From assembly GCF_024494355.1 (NCBI RefSeq), contig NZ_JAKNQY010000019.1, positions 1-64,000 on the forward strand: a stretch of 64,000 nt of DNA. The letters are read 5' to 3'. Numbering within the stretch: position 1 is the first letter of the stretch; every line of letters starts with the position of its first letter. This DNA comes from Pseudomonas sp. Q11 (GTDB lineage: Bacteria; Pseudomonadota; Gammaproteobacteria; Pseudomonadales; Pseudomonadaceae). Positions 41,898-50,179 of this stretch are shown one piece after another. The translations under genes and the position numbers were made by a program. The notes under the pieces were generated by a model. It worked only from the letters and a program-made list of their open reading frames with translations, was not told where the DNA came from and made no database searches.

Positions 41898-42902
41898 ATG
41901 CGCCGCCCCCTGCTTTACCCGACCCGGTTCCAACCTGCGCTGCTTTGCCAGGCCCTCACCCTGGCGGCGGCGTTGTTCGTCGCCGGCCCCGCCACCGCCA
42001 GTATCGCCTGGGTCTCCAACGAGAAAGACAACAGCCTGAGCCTGATCGACATGCAAAGCCTGGAGGTCATCGAGACCCTGCCGGTGGGCCAGCGCCCCCG
42101 AGGCCTGTTGCTGTCCCACGACAACCGCTTGCTGTACATCTGCGCCAGTGATTCGGACCGGGTCCAGGTGATGGACGTCGCCACCCGCAAGATCATCAAG
42201 GAACTGCCCTCCGGCAAAGACCCGGAGCAGTTCGCCTTGCACCCCAATGACCGCTGGCTCTACGTATCCAACGAAGACGATGCCCTGGTGACCGTGATCG
42301 ACACCCAGACTTCCGAGGTGCTGGGCCAGATCGGCGTCGGCGTCGAGCCCGAAGGCATGGCCGTCAGCCCCGATGGCAAATGGGCGGTCAACACCAGTGA
42401 AACCACCAACATGCTGCACTGGATCGACACCAGCACCCAGACCTTGGCCGACAACACGCTGGTGGACCAGCGGCCGCGTTTCGTCGAGTTCAGTCGCGAC
42501 GGTTCGCAGCTCTGGGCCTCGGCGGAAATCGGCGGCACGCTGACGATTCTCGATGTCGCCAGTCGCCAGGTGCTCAAGACGCTGACGTTCCAGATCAAGG
42601 GCGTTCACCCCGACAAGGTACAGCCGGTGGGCATCAAGCTCAGCGCCGACGGAAAACTTGCCTTCGTCGCCCTGGGCCCGGCCAATCACGTCGCCGTCAT
42701 CGATGCCAAGACCTTCGAAGTGCTGGACTACCTGCTAGTGGGGCGGCGCGTCTGGCAACTGGCATTCACCCCCGATCAACGCCAACTGCTGGCAACCAAT
42801 GGCGTCAGCGGCGACGTGTCGGTGATCGACGTGCAGAGCCGCAAAGTGCTCAAGTCGGTCAAGGTCGGGCGTTATCCCTGGGGCGTAGTGGTGACGCCAT
42901 GA
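41898..42902 (+). CDS. PQQ-associated YVTN beta-propeller protein
   Basis: 334 residues. A signal peptide (ending ATAS) is followed by seven or so YVTN-type blades (IAWVSNEKDNSLSLIDMQSLE, LLYICASDSDRVQVMDVATR, WLYVSNEDDALVTVIDTQTS, QLLATNGVSGDVSVIDVQSR). It is exported and probably folds as a periplasmic propeller without a cofactor motif. It lies 31 nt after the binding-protein gene, and its stop overlaps the ATPase start by 4 nt, so it belongs to the transporter unit. Confidence 0.88.
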   Translation: MRRPLLYPTRFQPALLCQALTLAAALFVAGPATASIAWVSNEKDNSLSLIDMQSLEVIETLPVGQRPRGLLLSHDNRLLYICASDSDRVQVMDVATRKIIKELPSGKDPEQFALHPNDRWLYVSNEDDALVTVIDTQTSEVLGQIGVGVEPEGMAVSPDGKWAVNTSETTNMLHWIDTSTQTLADNTLVDQRPRFVEFSRDGSQLWASAEIGGTLTILDVASRQVLKTLTFQIKGVHPDKVQPVGIKLSADGKLAFVALGPANHVAVIDAKTFEVLDYLLVGRRVWQLAFTPDQRQLLATNGVSGDVSVIDVQSRKVLKSVKVGRYPWGVVVTP

Positions 42903-43627
42903 ACGCCCTGGAGGTCAGCGACCTGAGCTTCGCCTACGGCGCACGCGAAGCCCTCAGGCAGGTGAGTTTCAGCCTGGCGGCCGGGGGCTTCGCCGCGTTG
43001 CTGGGGCCCAATGGCGCCGGCAAATCGACGCTGATTGCCTTGCTCACGCGCCTGTACGACGTGCAGCGCGGTGAAATCCGTGTCGGCGGCCATTCGTTGC
43101 GGACCTCGTCGCGGCCGGCCTTGCGCCAGTTGGGCGTGGTGTTCCAACAGAGCACCCTGGACCTGGACCTGAGTGTCGAGCAGAACCTGCGTTACCACCT
43201 CGCACTGCATGGCCTGTCGCGGCGCCAGGGCAGTGTGCGCATCGACGCCGAGCTGGCCCGCCAGCAGTTGACCGAGCGGCGCCACGAACGGGTGCGCGCC
43301 CTCAACGGCGGCCATCGTCGCCGGGTGGAAATCGCCCGGGCTTTGCTGCATGAGCCACGTCTGTTGCTGTTGGACGAGCCCAGCGTCGGCCTTGACCCGG
43401 CCAGCCGCCTGGCCCTGAACCAACACGTCCGCCAGCTGTGCCGCGAGGGCATCAGCGTGCTGTGGACCACGCACCTGCTGGACGAAGTACAGCCCAGCGA
43501 CGATCTGCTGATCCTGCATCAAGGCCGCCTCGTCGCCAGCGCACGCGCCGACGCCGTGAGCCAGGCACACGGCGGCACCCTCGGTTCGGCCTTCACCCAC
43601 CTGACCGCACCGGGAGTTCACTCATGA
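42899..43627 (+). CDS. pedB: PQQ-associated ABC transporter ATP-binding protein (PedB)
   Basis: 242 residues. Walker A is GPNGAGKST, the Q loop is in VVFQQSTLD, the signature is degenerate (LNGGHRRRVEIARALL in place of LSGGQ), Walker B is LLLLDEPSVGLDP, and the H loop is TTHLLDE. The DrrA-like arrangement is typical of ABC-2 exporters. It overlaps genes on both sides by 4 nt. The gene name follows the P. putida ped nomenclature as I recall it. Confidence 0.87.
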   Translation: MNALEVSDLSFAYGAREALRQVSFSLAAGGFAALLGPNGAGKSTLIALLTRLYDVQRGEIRVGGHSLRTSSRPALRQLGVVFQQSTLDLDLSVEQNLRYHLALHGLSRRQGSVRIDAELARQQLTERRHERVRALNGGHRRRVEIARALLHEPRLLLLDEPSVGLDPASRLALNQHVRQLCREGISVLWTTHLLDEVQPSDDLLILHQGRLVASARADAVSQAHGGTLGSAFTHLTAPGVHS

Positions 43628-44415
43628 ATGCGTATTGGCACTGCTTCAGCGGCATCGTGGTGCGTGAATGGCTGCGTTTCGTGCTGCAACGAACGCGGTT
43701 TCTCAGTGCCCTGGTACGACCGCTGTTGTGGCTGCTGGTGTTCGCCGCCGGCTTTCGTGCGGCACTGGGCATCGCCATCATTGCTCCCTATGACACCTAC
43801 ATTCCCTACGAGGTGTACATCGTGCCTGGGCTCGCCTGCATGATCCTGTTGTTCAATGGCATGCAGGGATCACTGTCGATGGTCTATGACCGGGAAATGG
43901 GCAGCATGCGCGTGCTGCTCACCAGCCCTCTGCCGCGGGCCTTCCTGCTGGCGAGCAAGTTGCTGGCCACCTCGCTGATCTCGTTGTTGCAGGTCTACGC
44001 ATTTCTCGCCATTGCCTGGCTGTACGGCATCCAGCCACCGGCCATGGGCCTGGTGCTGGCGTTTCCGGCGCTGCTGCTGGTGGCCCTGATGCTCAGCGCC
44101 CTGGGCCTGCTGCTGTCCAATGCCATCCGGCAACTGGAGAACTTTGCCGGGGTGATGAATTTCGTGATCTTCCCGATGTTCTTCCTGTCCTCGGCGCTGT
44201 ATCCGTTGTGGAAAATGCTGGAGGCCAGCCCTTGGTTGTACTGGCTGTGCGCGGTGAATCCGTTCACCCATGGGGTGGAGCTGGTGCGTTATGCGCTGTA
44301 TGAACGGTTCAATCTGCTGGCGATGCTGGTATGCACGGGCTTGACCCTGGTGTTCGCGCTACTGGCAGTGTGGACGTTCAATCCGCAGCATGCAGCGTTA
44401 CGCAAAGCAGGCTGA
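43624..44415 (+). CDS. pedC: PQQ-associated ABC-2 type permease (PedC)
   Basis: 263 residues with six membrane helices. It is an ABC-2 permease with VREWLRFVLQRTRFLSALVRPL near the N-terminus, IVPGLACMILLFNGMQGS, MVYDREMGSMRVLLTSPLPR, and FAGVMNFVIFPMFFLSSALYPLW. ABC-2 permeases normally export substrates (drugs, polysaccharides, haem). Pairing with a periplasmic binding protein is unusual and leaves the direction of transport open. It is the last gene of the operon. Confidence 0.88.
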   Translation: MNAYWHCFSGIVVREWLRFVLQRTRFLSALVRPLLWLLVFAAGFRAALGIAIIAPYDTYIPYEVYIVPGLACMILLFNGMQGSLSMVYDREMGSMRVLLTSPLPRAFLLASKLLATSLISLLQVYAFLAIAWLYGIQPPAMGLVLAFPALLLVALMLSALGLLLSNAIRQLENFAGVMNFVIFPMFFLSSALYPLWKMLEASPWLYWLCAVNPFTHGVELVRYALYERFNLLAMLVCTGLTLVFALLAVWTFNPQHAALRKAG

Positions 44416-44434
44416 TTGCACGACGAATAACCCT

Positions 44435-44523
44435 TGTGGGAGCGAGCCTGCTCGCGATAGCGGTGGTTCAGTTGGCAGAGAAGTGACTGACGCACCGCTA
44501 TCGCGAGCAGGCTCGCTCCCACA
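44435..44523. repeat. REPIN, type A
   Basis: Arms headed TGTGGGAGCGAGCCTGCTCG with TAGCGGTGGTTCAGTTG loop words like those at 37307. It lies 20 nt past pedC. Confidence 0.9.
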
Positions 44524-44572
44524 GGGGATTGTGCATGACCTAGGTTTCACGCTTGTCTTTGAGCCCGAAATT

Positions 44573-44637
44573 ACTACTTTAGTACCGGTTTTCCTGTCTA
44601 TGGTCGCATTCACAAGAGCTCGACCCTGGCATGTAAT
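44573..44637 (+). promoter_or_regulatory. Promoter of the CXXCW-protein and pedR1 genes
   Basis: ACTACTTTAGTAC (44573-44585), 21 nt, CATTCACA (44607-44614, containing the near-consensus -35 TTCACA), 17 nt spacer, and -10 TGTAAT (44632-44637). It is the best sigma-70-like member of the shared set. Confidence 0.7.
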
Positions 44638-44665
44638 GGGCGCATAACAAAAAGGATAAATGCCT

Positions 44666-45199
44666 ATGCGCCGTTTGCTGGTGATCGTCTTGCTGGGTCT
44701 GTCGCTGACTGTCGCCCAGGCTGATACTGCGCTGTTCTCCGCGCAGGGCTATCGCATTGCCCAGTACCGCAGCCCGACGCCCGCCGCCGTGGATGGCGCA
44801 AAAACGCTCGATACCCAGGCACTGCAACAGCTGATGGCGCAAACGCCGTCTCCGATTCTGATCGACGTCTACCGCCGCCCCTGGCTCCAGGGACGCTTCA
44901 TCGACAACGAGCCCCACGCCAACCTCCCCGGCAGCCTGTGGCTGGCCAATACCGGCGATGGCGACCTCGACCCGACCTGGCAGGATTACTTCAACCATCA
45001 CCTGGAAAAAGCCACTGGCGGGCGAGCCGATCAACCGCTGGTCTTTTATTGCCGCGCTGATTGCTGGTTGAGCTGGAACGCGGTAAAACGCGCCGCCGCC
45101 ATGGGCTATAAACAGTTGTATTGGTACCGCGATGGCCTCGACGCCTGGGAGGCGGCCCATCAGCCCCTGCAAGCGGCCCGTCCCGAACCCTTTCCCTGA
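44666..45199 (+). CDS. PQQ-associated CXXCW-motif rhodanese-like protein
   Basis: About 177 residues. The ATG at 44666 is preferred (AGGA 9 nt upstream) over the ATG at 44660. A signal peptide (ending VAQA) precedes a rhodanese-like fold: PSPILIDVYRRPWLQGRF, LPGSLWLANTGDGD, and the active-site loop LVFYCRADCWLSWNA, which ends in the Cys-Trp pair that names this family. It is exported and probably redox-active or sulfur-transferring. It lies 56 nt before pedR1 and may be co-transcribed with it. Confidence 0.85.
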   Translation: MRRLLVIVLLGLSLTVAQADTALFSAQGYRIAQYRSPTPAAVDGAKTLDTQALQQLMAQTPSPILIDVYRRPWLQGRFIDNEPHANLPGSLWLANTGDGDLDPTWQDYFNHHLEKATGGRADQPLVFYCRADCWLSWNAVKRAAAMGYKQLYWYRDGLDAWEAAHQPLQAARPEPFP

Positions 45200-45255
45200 T
45201 CCAAATGAGTGCGTGCACCCGCCCCTCCCACACGACAATAACGAGGTGAATGGCC

Positions 45256-45921
45256 ATGTATAAAATCCTGATAGCCGACGATCACCCACTGTTTCGCGAA
45301 GCCATCCACAACGTCATCAGCGACGGTTTTCCTGGCAGCGAGGTAATGGAAACCGCCGATCTGGACAGCGCGCTGGCGCTGACCCGCGAGCACGACGACC
45401 TCGACCTGATCCTGCTGGACCTGAACATGCCCGGCATGCACGGCCTCAACGGCCTGATCAACCTGCGCAACGAGGCTCCGACCATTCCCGTGGTGATCGT
45501 CTCCGCCGAGCAGGACAAACAGGTGGTGCTGCAAGCCATCACCTACGGCGCGGTGGGGTTCATCACCAAGTCCTCACCGCGCTCGCAGATGACCGACGCC
45601 ATCGAGCAGATTCTCAATGGCAACGTGTACCTACCACCGGACATCATCCGCACGCAAAAAAGCCCGATGGGCCGCCGCCTGAACGAAACCCCGGCCTTTG
45701 CACCCGAACTGCTCCAGGCCCTGACCCGCAAGCAACTGCTGGTGCTGGAACGCATGACCAAGGGCGAGTCGAACAAACAGATCGCCTACACGCTGGAGAT
45801 CGCCGAAACCACGGTCAAGGCGCACGTCTCGGCCATCCTGCGCAAGCTCAATGTGCACAATCGGGTGCAGGCGATTCTCAGTGCCGGGGACATTGATTTC
45901 GGGGCTTATCTGCGCCGTTGA
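45256..45921 (+). CDS. pedR1: LuxR-type response regulator PedR1 (AgmR/ErbR)
   Basis: 221 residues from the ATG at 45256, which GAGGTG precedes by 7 nt. An ATG 6 nt earlier is too close to that site. The receiver has ADDHP, phospho-acceptor Asp55 (LILLDLNMPG) and Lys in GFITKSSP. The DNA-binding domain has LTRKQLLVLERMTKGESNKQ and AETTVKAHVSAILRKLNV. It is nearly identical in my recollection to AgmR of P. putida, the activator of quinoprotein alcohol-oxidation genes. It is the best candidate to bind the shared TACC-type promoter sites. The partner kinase gene is convergent at 46092. Confidence 0.93.
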   Translation: MYKILIADDHPLFREAIHNVISDGFPGSEVMETADLDSALALTREHDDLDLILLDLNMPGMHGLNGLINLRNEAPTIPVVIVSAEQDKQVVLQAITYGAVGFITKSSPRSQMTDAIEQILNGNVYLPPDIIRTQKSPMGRRLNETPAFAPELLQALTRKQLLVLERMTKGESNKQIAYTLEIAETTVKAHVSAILRKLNVHNRVQAILSAGDIDFGAYLRR

Positions 45922-45947
45922 ACAGGCAAGCACAGGGCGGACAACCC

Positions 45948-46078
45948 TGTGGCGAGGGAGCTTGCTCCCGCTGGGGCGCGAAGCGCCCCCAAACCCAGGC
46001 ACCTCGGTGAGTCAGGCTTACTCAGTGAGCTGGATGGGGCTGCTTCGCAGCCCAGCGGGAGCAAGCTCCCTCGCCACA
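45948..46078. repeat. REPIN, type B
   Basis: Outer arms headed TGTGGCGAGGGAGCTTGCTC. It separates convergent pedR1 and pedS1. Confidence 0.9.
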
Positions 46079-46091
46079 GAAGCGGTAAGGC

Positions 46092-48734
46092 TTAACGACT
46101 CGTTGCACCACCCAATAAATGACTCATCGCAATCTTCAGTTTCATTGGCCGCACCGGCTTGTGCATCAGGGTGTGGCCGAGTTCGCGGATCTGCTGCTTG
46201 AGTTCGTTGCTGTAGTTGGCGGTGATCATCATGGCCGGGATCGCCGAGGCCCGGCGGGCGTTGATCCGGGCCACGGCGTCGACGCCGTTCTGCTCGTTGT
46301 CCAGGTGATAGTCGGCAATCAGCAGGTCGGCCTCGGCATGGTAGTTGTCCACCTGGCGCGCCAGGTCCTGCTCCGACAGCGCGGTCACCACCCGACAACC
46401 CCAACCTTCCAGCAGCGTGCGCATGCCGGCGCAGATGGCTGCGTCGTTATCCAGCACCCAGACCCGTGCCCCGCGCAGGCGCTCAAGCATCGGCTCGCTC
46501 ATCTCCAGGCTCGGTAACGGCTTGGGCGCGGTGGCGCTCAAGGGCACGTCGATGGAGAACACCGAGCCCTTGCCCGGCCATGAACGTACCTGAATCCGGT
46601 GCCCAAGGATCCCGGCGATTTTCTCGACGATCGCCAGTCCCAGGCCCAACCCTCGATCCTGATCCGGGCGCTGCACATCGCCGCGCTTGAACTCCTGGAA
46701 GATCTCCTCAAGGCGGTTTTCGGCAATGCCGATGCCGCTGTCCCAGACCTGGATGGACAGGCGCTGACGGTGCCGGCGACAGCCCAACACCACCCGCCCG
46801 CTGGGGGTATAGCGAATGGCATTGCTCAGCAGATTGCGCAGGATCCGCGCCAGCAACTGCATGTCGCTACGCACCAGGGCCGAACACGGCACAAAGTGCA
46901 GTTCCAGCCCCTCACTGCGTGCGACCTGGACGTATTCGGCGGCCAGGTTGTCGAGCAACTCGCTGAGGGCGAACGGCGCGATATCGGCCTTGATCACCCC
47001 GGCATCGAGCTTGGAAATGTCCACCAACGTGCCCAACAGGTTTTCCACGTCCTGCAACGAGTGGCTGACGTTGCGCACCAGTTGCGCGTTCGCCACCGGC
47101 TCACGGCGCTCGAGCAAGGCGCTGGTGAACAGCCGCGCGGCGTTGAGCGGTTGCAGCAGGTCATGGCTGACCGCCGCGAGGAATTTGGTTTTCGACAGGT
47201 TGGCCTGTTCGGCCTCGCGCTTGGCCTCGCGCAAGCGCAACTCCACCCGGCTGCGCTCGTCAATTTCGCGCAATAGCTGGTCATTGAGGGTGGTCAGTTC
47301 GGCGGTGCGTTCCTGGACGCGCTGCTCCAGGTTCTGGTAGGCCTGGTGCAGCGCCTCGGCGGTACGACGCCGTTCGGTGATGTCGCGGATGAGCACGAAG
47401 ATCCCCACCACTTCACCATTGGCCAGCCGATTGGGCACGTAGGAGCGCAACATATAGCGCTCCTGGTTGTTGATATTGGTTTCGGCAAACTCGAACGTCA
47501 CACTCTCACCCGCCAAGGCCCGGGCCACGTAGGCCTCCAGGCGCTGGTAATGCTGTTCGCTGTGGGCCTCGCGCAGGCTCTGGCCGAGCATCACGCCACG
47601 GGGCCAGCAATACCATTGCTCGTAGACTTTGTTGGTAAATTCGTAGACCAGGTCGGCATTGAGGTAGGCGATCAGCGCCGGCACGTGGTCGGTGATCAGG
47701 CGGATCCAGCGTTCGCTTTCGCTCAGGGCCTCGGCGTGCTGGTAGCGCTCGGTGATGTCGGTGAAGGTGTTGACGTAGCCGCCGGTGGGTAACGGATGGG
47801 TGCGAATCTCCAGGACCCGACCGTCCGACAGACGCTGCTCGCTTTCGTGGATGAGCCGGCCATTGCTGTCGCGACTGGCCGGGGTCAACAGTTGCAGTTC
47901 ACTGTCGGCGATTACCTCGGAAAACGGCCGATGGGCCGCCACCGGCGCCAAACCGCTGAGCTCCAGGAAACGACGGTTCCACAACTCCAGCACACCCTGG
48001 GCATTGACCATGGCAACACCCTGGGAGAGGTTGTCCACCGCGCGTTGCAACAAGTGCGATTTCTGCGCGATGGCCTGTTCGCGACGCACGGTTTCACTGA
48101 GTTTGACGTCGGTGATGTCGGTAAACAGGATCACCCGTCCGCCTTCCTGGGTCGGCCGCTCGCTGACTTGCAGCCAGCGCCCGTTCTGCAAGCGGTAGAG
48201 CACATGCTCATCAGCCTGGCCACGCGGTTCTTCGCTGAACAACCCGTTGGCGGTCATCAGTCGCTTGACCTCGGAGATGCGCATCCCGGCGATGATACGC
48301 ACGCGACTGTGAGCCCAAAACGCCTTGAAGCGGCTGTTGAACAGGACGATGCGCTGTTGTTCGTCGAACAGCACAAACGCATCGGAAATGCTCTCAATGG
48401 CATCGATCAGGTGCCGGTGGGCGGTTTCCGCGCGCAGCCGCGCTTCGCCCAGCAGGTGATTGCCGGCCTTGAGTTCGGCCATGGCCTGGTTCAGGGCGTC
48501 GGTGCGTTCGCGAACCTGCTCGGCCAGCACCACTGAATGCTGGAACGCCGCATACGGATCGTTGCCCCGCGTCACGCCGGACTCCACCCGCTCGATCAGT
48601 GCATCGTTGATGCGCCGCAGTTTGTGGTTTTCGTGCTGGAGGCTGGCGATCTGAGCCTGCAGGTCAGCGATGGCCGGGGACGCGATGGCGGGCAATGGCA
48701 ACTCCGGTGAAGGTCTGGTTGATGTGCATGCCAT
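46092..48734 (-). CDS. pedS1: Multi-PAS hybrid histidine kinase PedS1 (ErcS'-like)
   Basis: About 880 residues from the ATG at 48734, chosen because GGAG lies 8 nt upstream. An ATG 15 nt earlier lacks one. There are no membrane helices. A coiled coil (about 30-100) is followed by three PAS domains (DAFVLFDEQQRIVLFNSRF, QGVAMVNAQGVLELWNRRF, ALIAYLNADLVYEFTNKVY), a second coiled coil, HisKA (AAVSHDLLQPLNAARLFTSA), an ATPase domain (RILRNLLSNAIRYT, DSGIGIA, GLGLGLAIVEKIA) and a receiver with Asp in LLIADYHLDN. It is a cytosolic kinase of the ethanol-oxidation regulon. Its 5' end overlaps the FIST gene by 71 nt. Confidence 0.87.
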   Translation of the reverse strand: MACTSTRPSPELPLPAIASPAIADLQAQIASLQHENHKLRRINDALIERVESGVTRGNDPYAAFQHSVVLAEQVRERTDALNQAMAELKAGNHLLGEARLRAETAHRHLIDAIESISDAFVLFDEQQRIVLFNSRFKAFWAHSRVRIIAGMRISEVKRLMTANGLFSEEPRGQADEHVLYRLQNGRWLQVSERPTQEGGRVILFTDITDVKLSETVRREQAIAQKSHLLQRAVDNLSQGVAMVNAQGVLELWNRRFLELSGLAPVAAHRPFSEVIADSELQLLTPASRDSNGRLIHESEQRLSDGRVLEIRTHPLPTGGYVNTFTDITERYQHAEALSESERWIRLITDHVPALIAYLNADLVYEFTNKVYEQWYCWPRGVMLGQSLREAHSEQHYQRLEAYVARALAGESVTFEFAETNINNQERYMLRSYVPNRLANGEVVGIFVLIRDITERRRTAEALHQAYQNLEQRVQERTAELTTLNDQLLREIDERSRVELRLREAKREAEQANLSKTKFLAAVSHDLLQPLNAARLFTSALLERREPVANAQLVRNVSHSLQDVENLLGTLVDISKLDAGVIKADIAPFALSELLDNLAAEYVQVARSEGLELHFVPCSALVRSDMQLLARILRNLLSNAIRYTPSGRVVLGCRRHRQRLSIQVWDSGIGIAENRLEEIFQEFKRGDVQRPDQDRGLGLGLAIVEKIAGILGHRIQVRSWPGKGSVFSIDVPLSATAPKPLPSLEMSEPMLERLRGARVWVLDNDAAICAGMRTLLEGWGCRVVTALSEQDLARQVDNYHAEADLLIADYHLDNEQNGVDAVARINARRASAIPAMMITANYSNELKQQIRELGHTLMHKPVRPMKLKIAMSHLLGGATSR

Positions 48735-49827
48735 TGAACTGTTCTCCATAGGTGTTGAAGCCCATCACACGATGGTCGCGCAGGAACTGGCCGATCTGCT
48801 CCAGGCCACCGCGGTCTTCCAGCTCCAGGCGCCGAAGAAAACAGTCGCAGCCGATGGTCAGCAGCAAGTCACCCAGACGCTCCTGCAAGCCGCTGAACAG
48901 TTCTTGCAGGTTGTGCAGCAAAGGCCCCGGGGTCATGGCCGTGAGCACGATGCCGTTCTCCACCGCGCAGTAAAAACTCAGGCTCAGGTCCGGGTGCACC
49001 TGCTGGATCGCCCGCACGTAGTACTGGTCGTTGATGCGCACCGCCAGCGGATGGGCGGCAAAAACCCGATAGTTCAGCGCGCTCACCGGCACGCCGATGT
49101 GCCGGGCATACTCCTCGGCGGCGGGCTCGGCGTTGAGCTCATATACACGCCGTGAGGTGCTGTCGGCCCCGGTCACGACCAACTTCTCCTCCCGAGGCAG
49201 GATGTGATGGGTGGTGAACACCTCGAAATCCAGCCAGGTGTTGATCAGCACCACCACGGCCGCACCGCTGTGGAACTGACCTTCGTAGTACACGTGGGTG
49301 TGGGTCAGGTAGTTGTCGTCGCCGGCCGAACCGCCGAAATGCGGAATGTCTCCCAGGGCCGCGCTCAGCGCCGCCAGCACCATCTCCTCGCGACTGGACA
49401 GGCCATCGAGCAAGGTCAGGGCAAAACTGTGGCCCTTGATCGGCGCCAGCGCATTGCTGCGGCAACCGCTGGCCAGCCGTTCGACCATTTGCTGGGCGTC
49501 GATCAGGCTAAAACGCTCCATTTCCCCGATCAGCTCGGCGGCAATGGAAAAATGCCGGTGATCGAAACCCACCGCTGTGACGCAGTTGCGGCCATAGCCT
49601 TGGCTGGTGATTTCTCCGGCGCTGGTGCAGCCCACCAGGCGAATCCCGCCGAAGCTCTGTGAGAGCGCCTGGCCAAGAGCCGGTAAATCGTATTCGGCGG
49701 AACAGAAGAACAACACGAACCCCAGGTGCGGGTGCAGCAACTGCCGCGCCAGCTCCTGAGCAACCTGCTGGACGTTCGTTGCCTGGGACATGGCGCTTAT
49801 CACACCTTCGCTCTGGGCCTTTAGCAT
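48664..49827 (-). CDS. FIST-domain sensory protein
   Basis: 387 residues from the ATG at 49827 (GGAGG 6 nt upstream). FIST_N (about 25-220: GFVLFFCSAEYDL, RLVGCTSAGEITSQGYG, SFALTLLDGLSSREE, FGGSAGDDNYLTHTHVYYEG) and FIST_C (about 225-365: HPLAVRINDQYYVR, LLTIGCDCFLRRLELED, VMGFNTYGEQFNGMHINQTF) are complete. FIST proteins are predicted ligand-binding sensors working with kinases. This one overlaps pedS1 and probably supplies its input. It has its own promoter of the shared type. Confidence 0.92.
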   Translation of the reverse strand: MLKAQSEGVISAMSQATNVQQVAQELARQLLHPHLGFVLFFCSAEYDLPALGQALSQSFGGIRLVGCTSAGEITSQGYGRNCVTAVGFDHRHFSIAAELIGEMERFSLIDAQQMVERLASGCRSNALAPIKGHSFALTLLDGLSSREEMVLAALSAALGDIPHFGGSAGDDNYLTHTHVYYEGQFHSGAAVVVLINTWLDFEVFTTHHILPREEKLVVTGADSTSRRVYELNAEPAAEEYARHIGVPVSALNYRVFAAHPLAVRINDQYYVRAIQQVHPDLSLSFYCAVENGIVLTAMTPGPLLHNLQELFSGLQERLGDLLLTIGCDCFLRRLELEDRGGLEQIGQFLRDHRVMGFNTYGEQFNGMHINQTFTGVAIARHRVPGHR

Positions 49828-49861
49828 CTTCGCCTCCGACGGGTGCGTGACAGAAGCCTTG

Positions 49862-49905
49862 AGTGTACGAAGCGGCGCCCGACTCACGAATGCTACTTGG
49901 GTAGC
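49862..49905 (-). promoter_or_regulatory. FIST-pedS1 promoter with the shared ped architecture
   Basis: On the minus strand: palindromic GCTACCCAAGTAGC (49905-49892) runs into CATTCG (49892-49887), then 19 nt and -10 TACACT (49867-49862). No distal TACCAA site was found, so only the proximal site is present. Confidence 0.65.
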
Positions 49906-50004
49906 GGGTAGACGCTTCCATGGGAGGAGAACAGTGGCGGCCCCTGCCGCGATGCGCACGGCAGGGGCCACCACAAAACCCTAGGACTTGGCCTGGAATG
50001 CTCT

Positions 50005-50161
50005 TGTGGTGAGGGCGCTTGCTCCCGCTGGACAACGGTAGGAGCTGCCGAAGGCTGCGATCTTTTGATCTTCGCTTTGGGCTCAATGGACAGAGCAAAG
50101 ATCGCAGCCTCGTTGCACTCGTCAGCTCCTACAGCCCAGCGGGAGCAAGCTCCCTCGCCAC
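50005..50161. repeat. Compound REPIN, type B
   Basis: Left arm slightly diverged (TGTGGTGAGGGCGCTTGCTC). Inner arms contain GTAGGAGCTG and GCGATCTT as at 28026. Confidence 0.88.
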
Positions 50162-50179
50162 GGGATAGGGGGATCGTCT

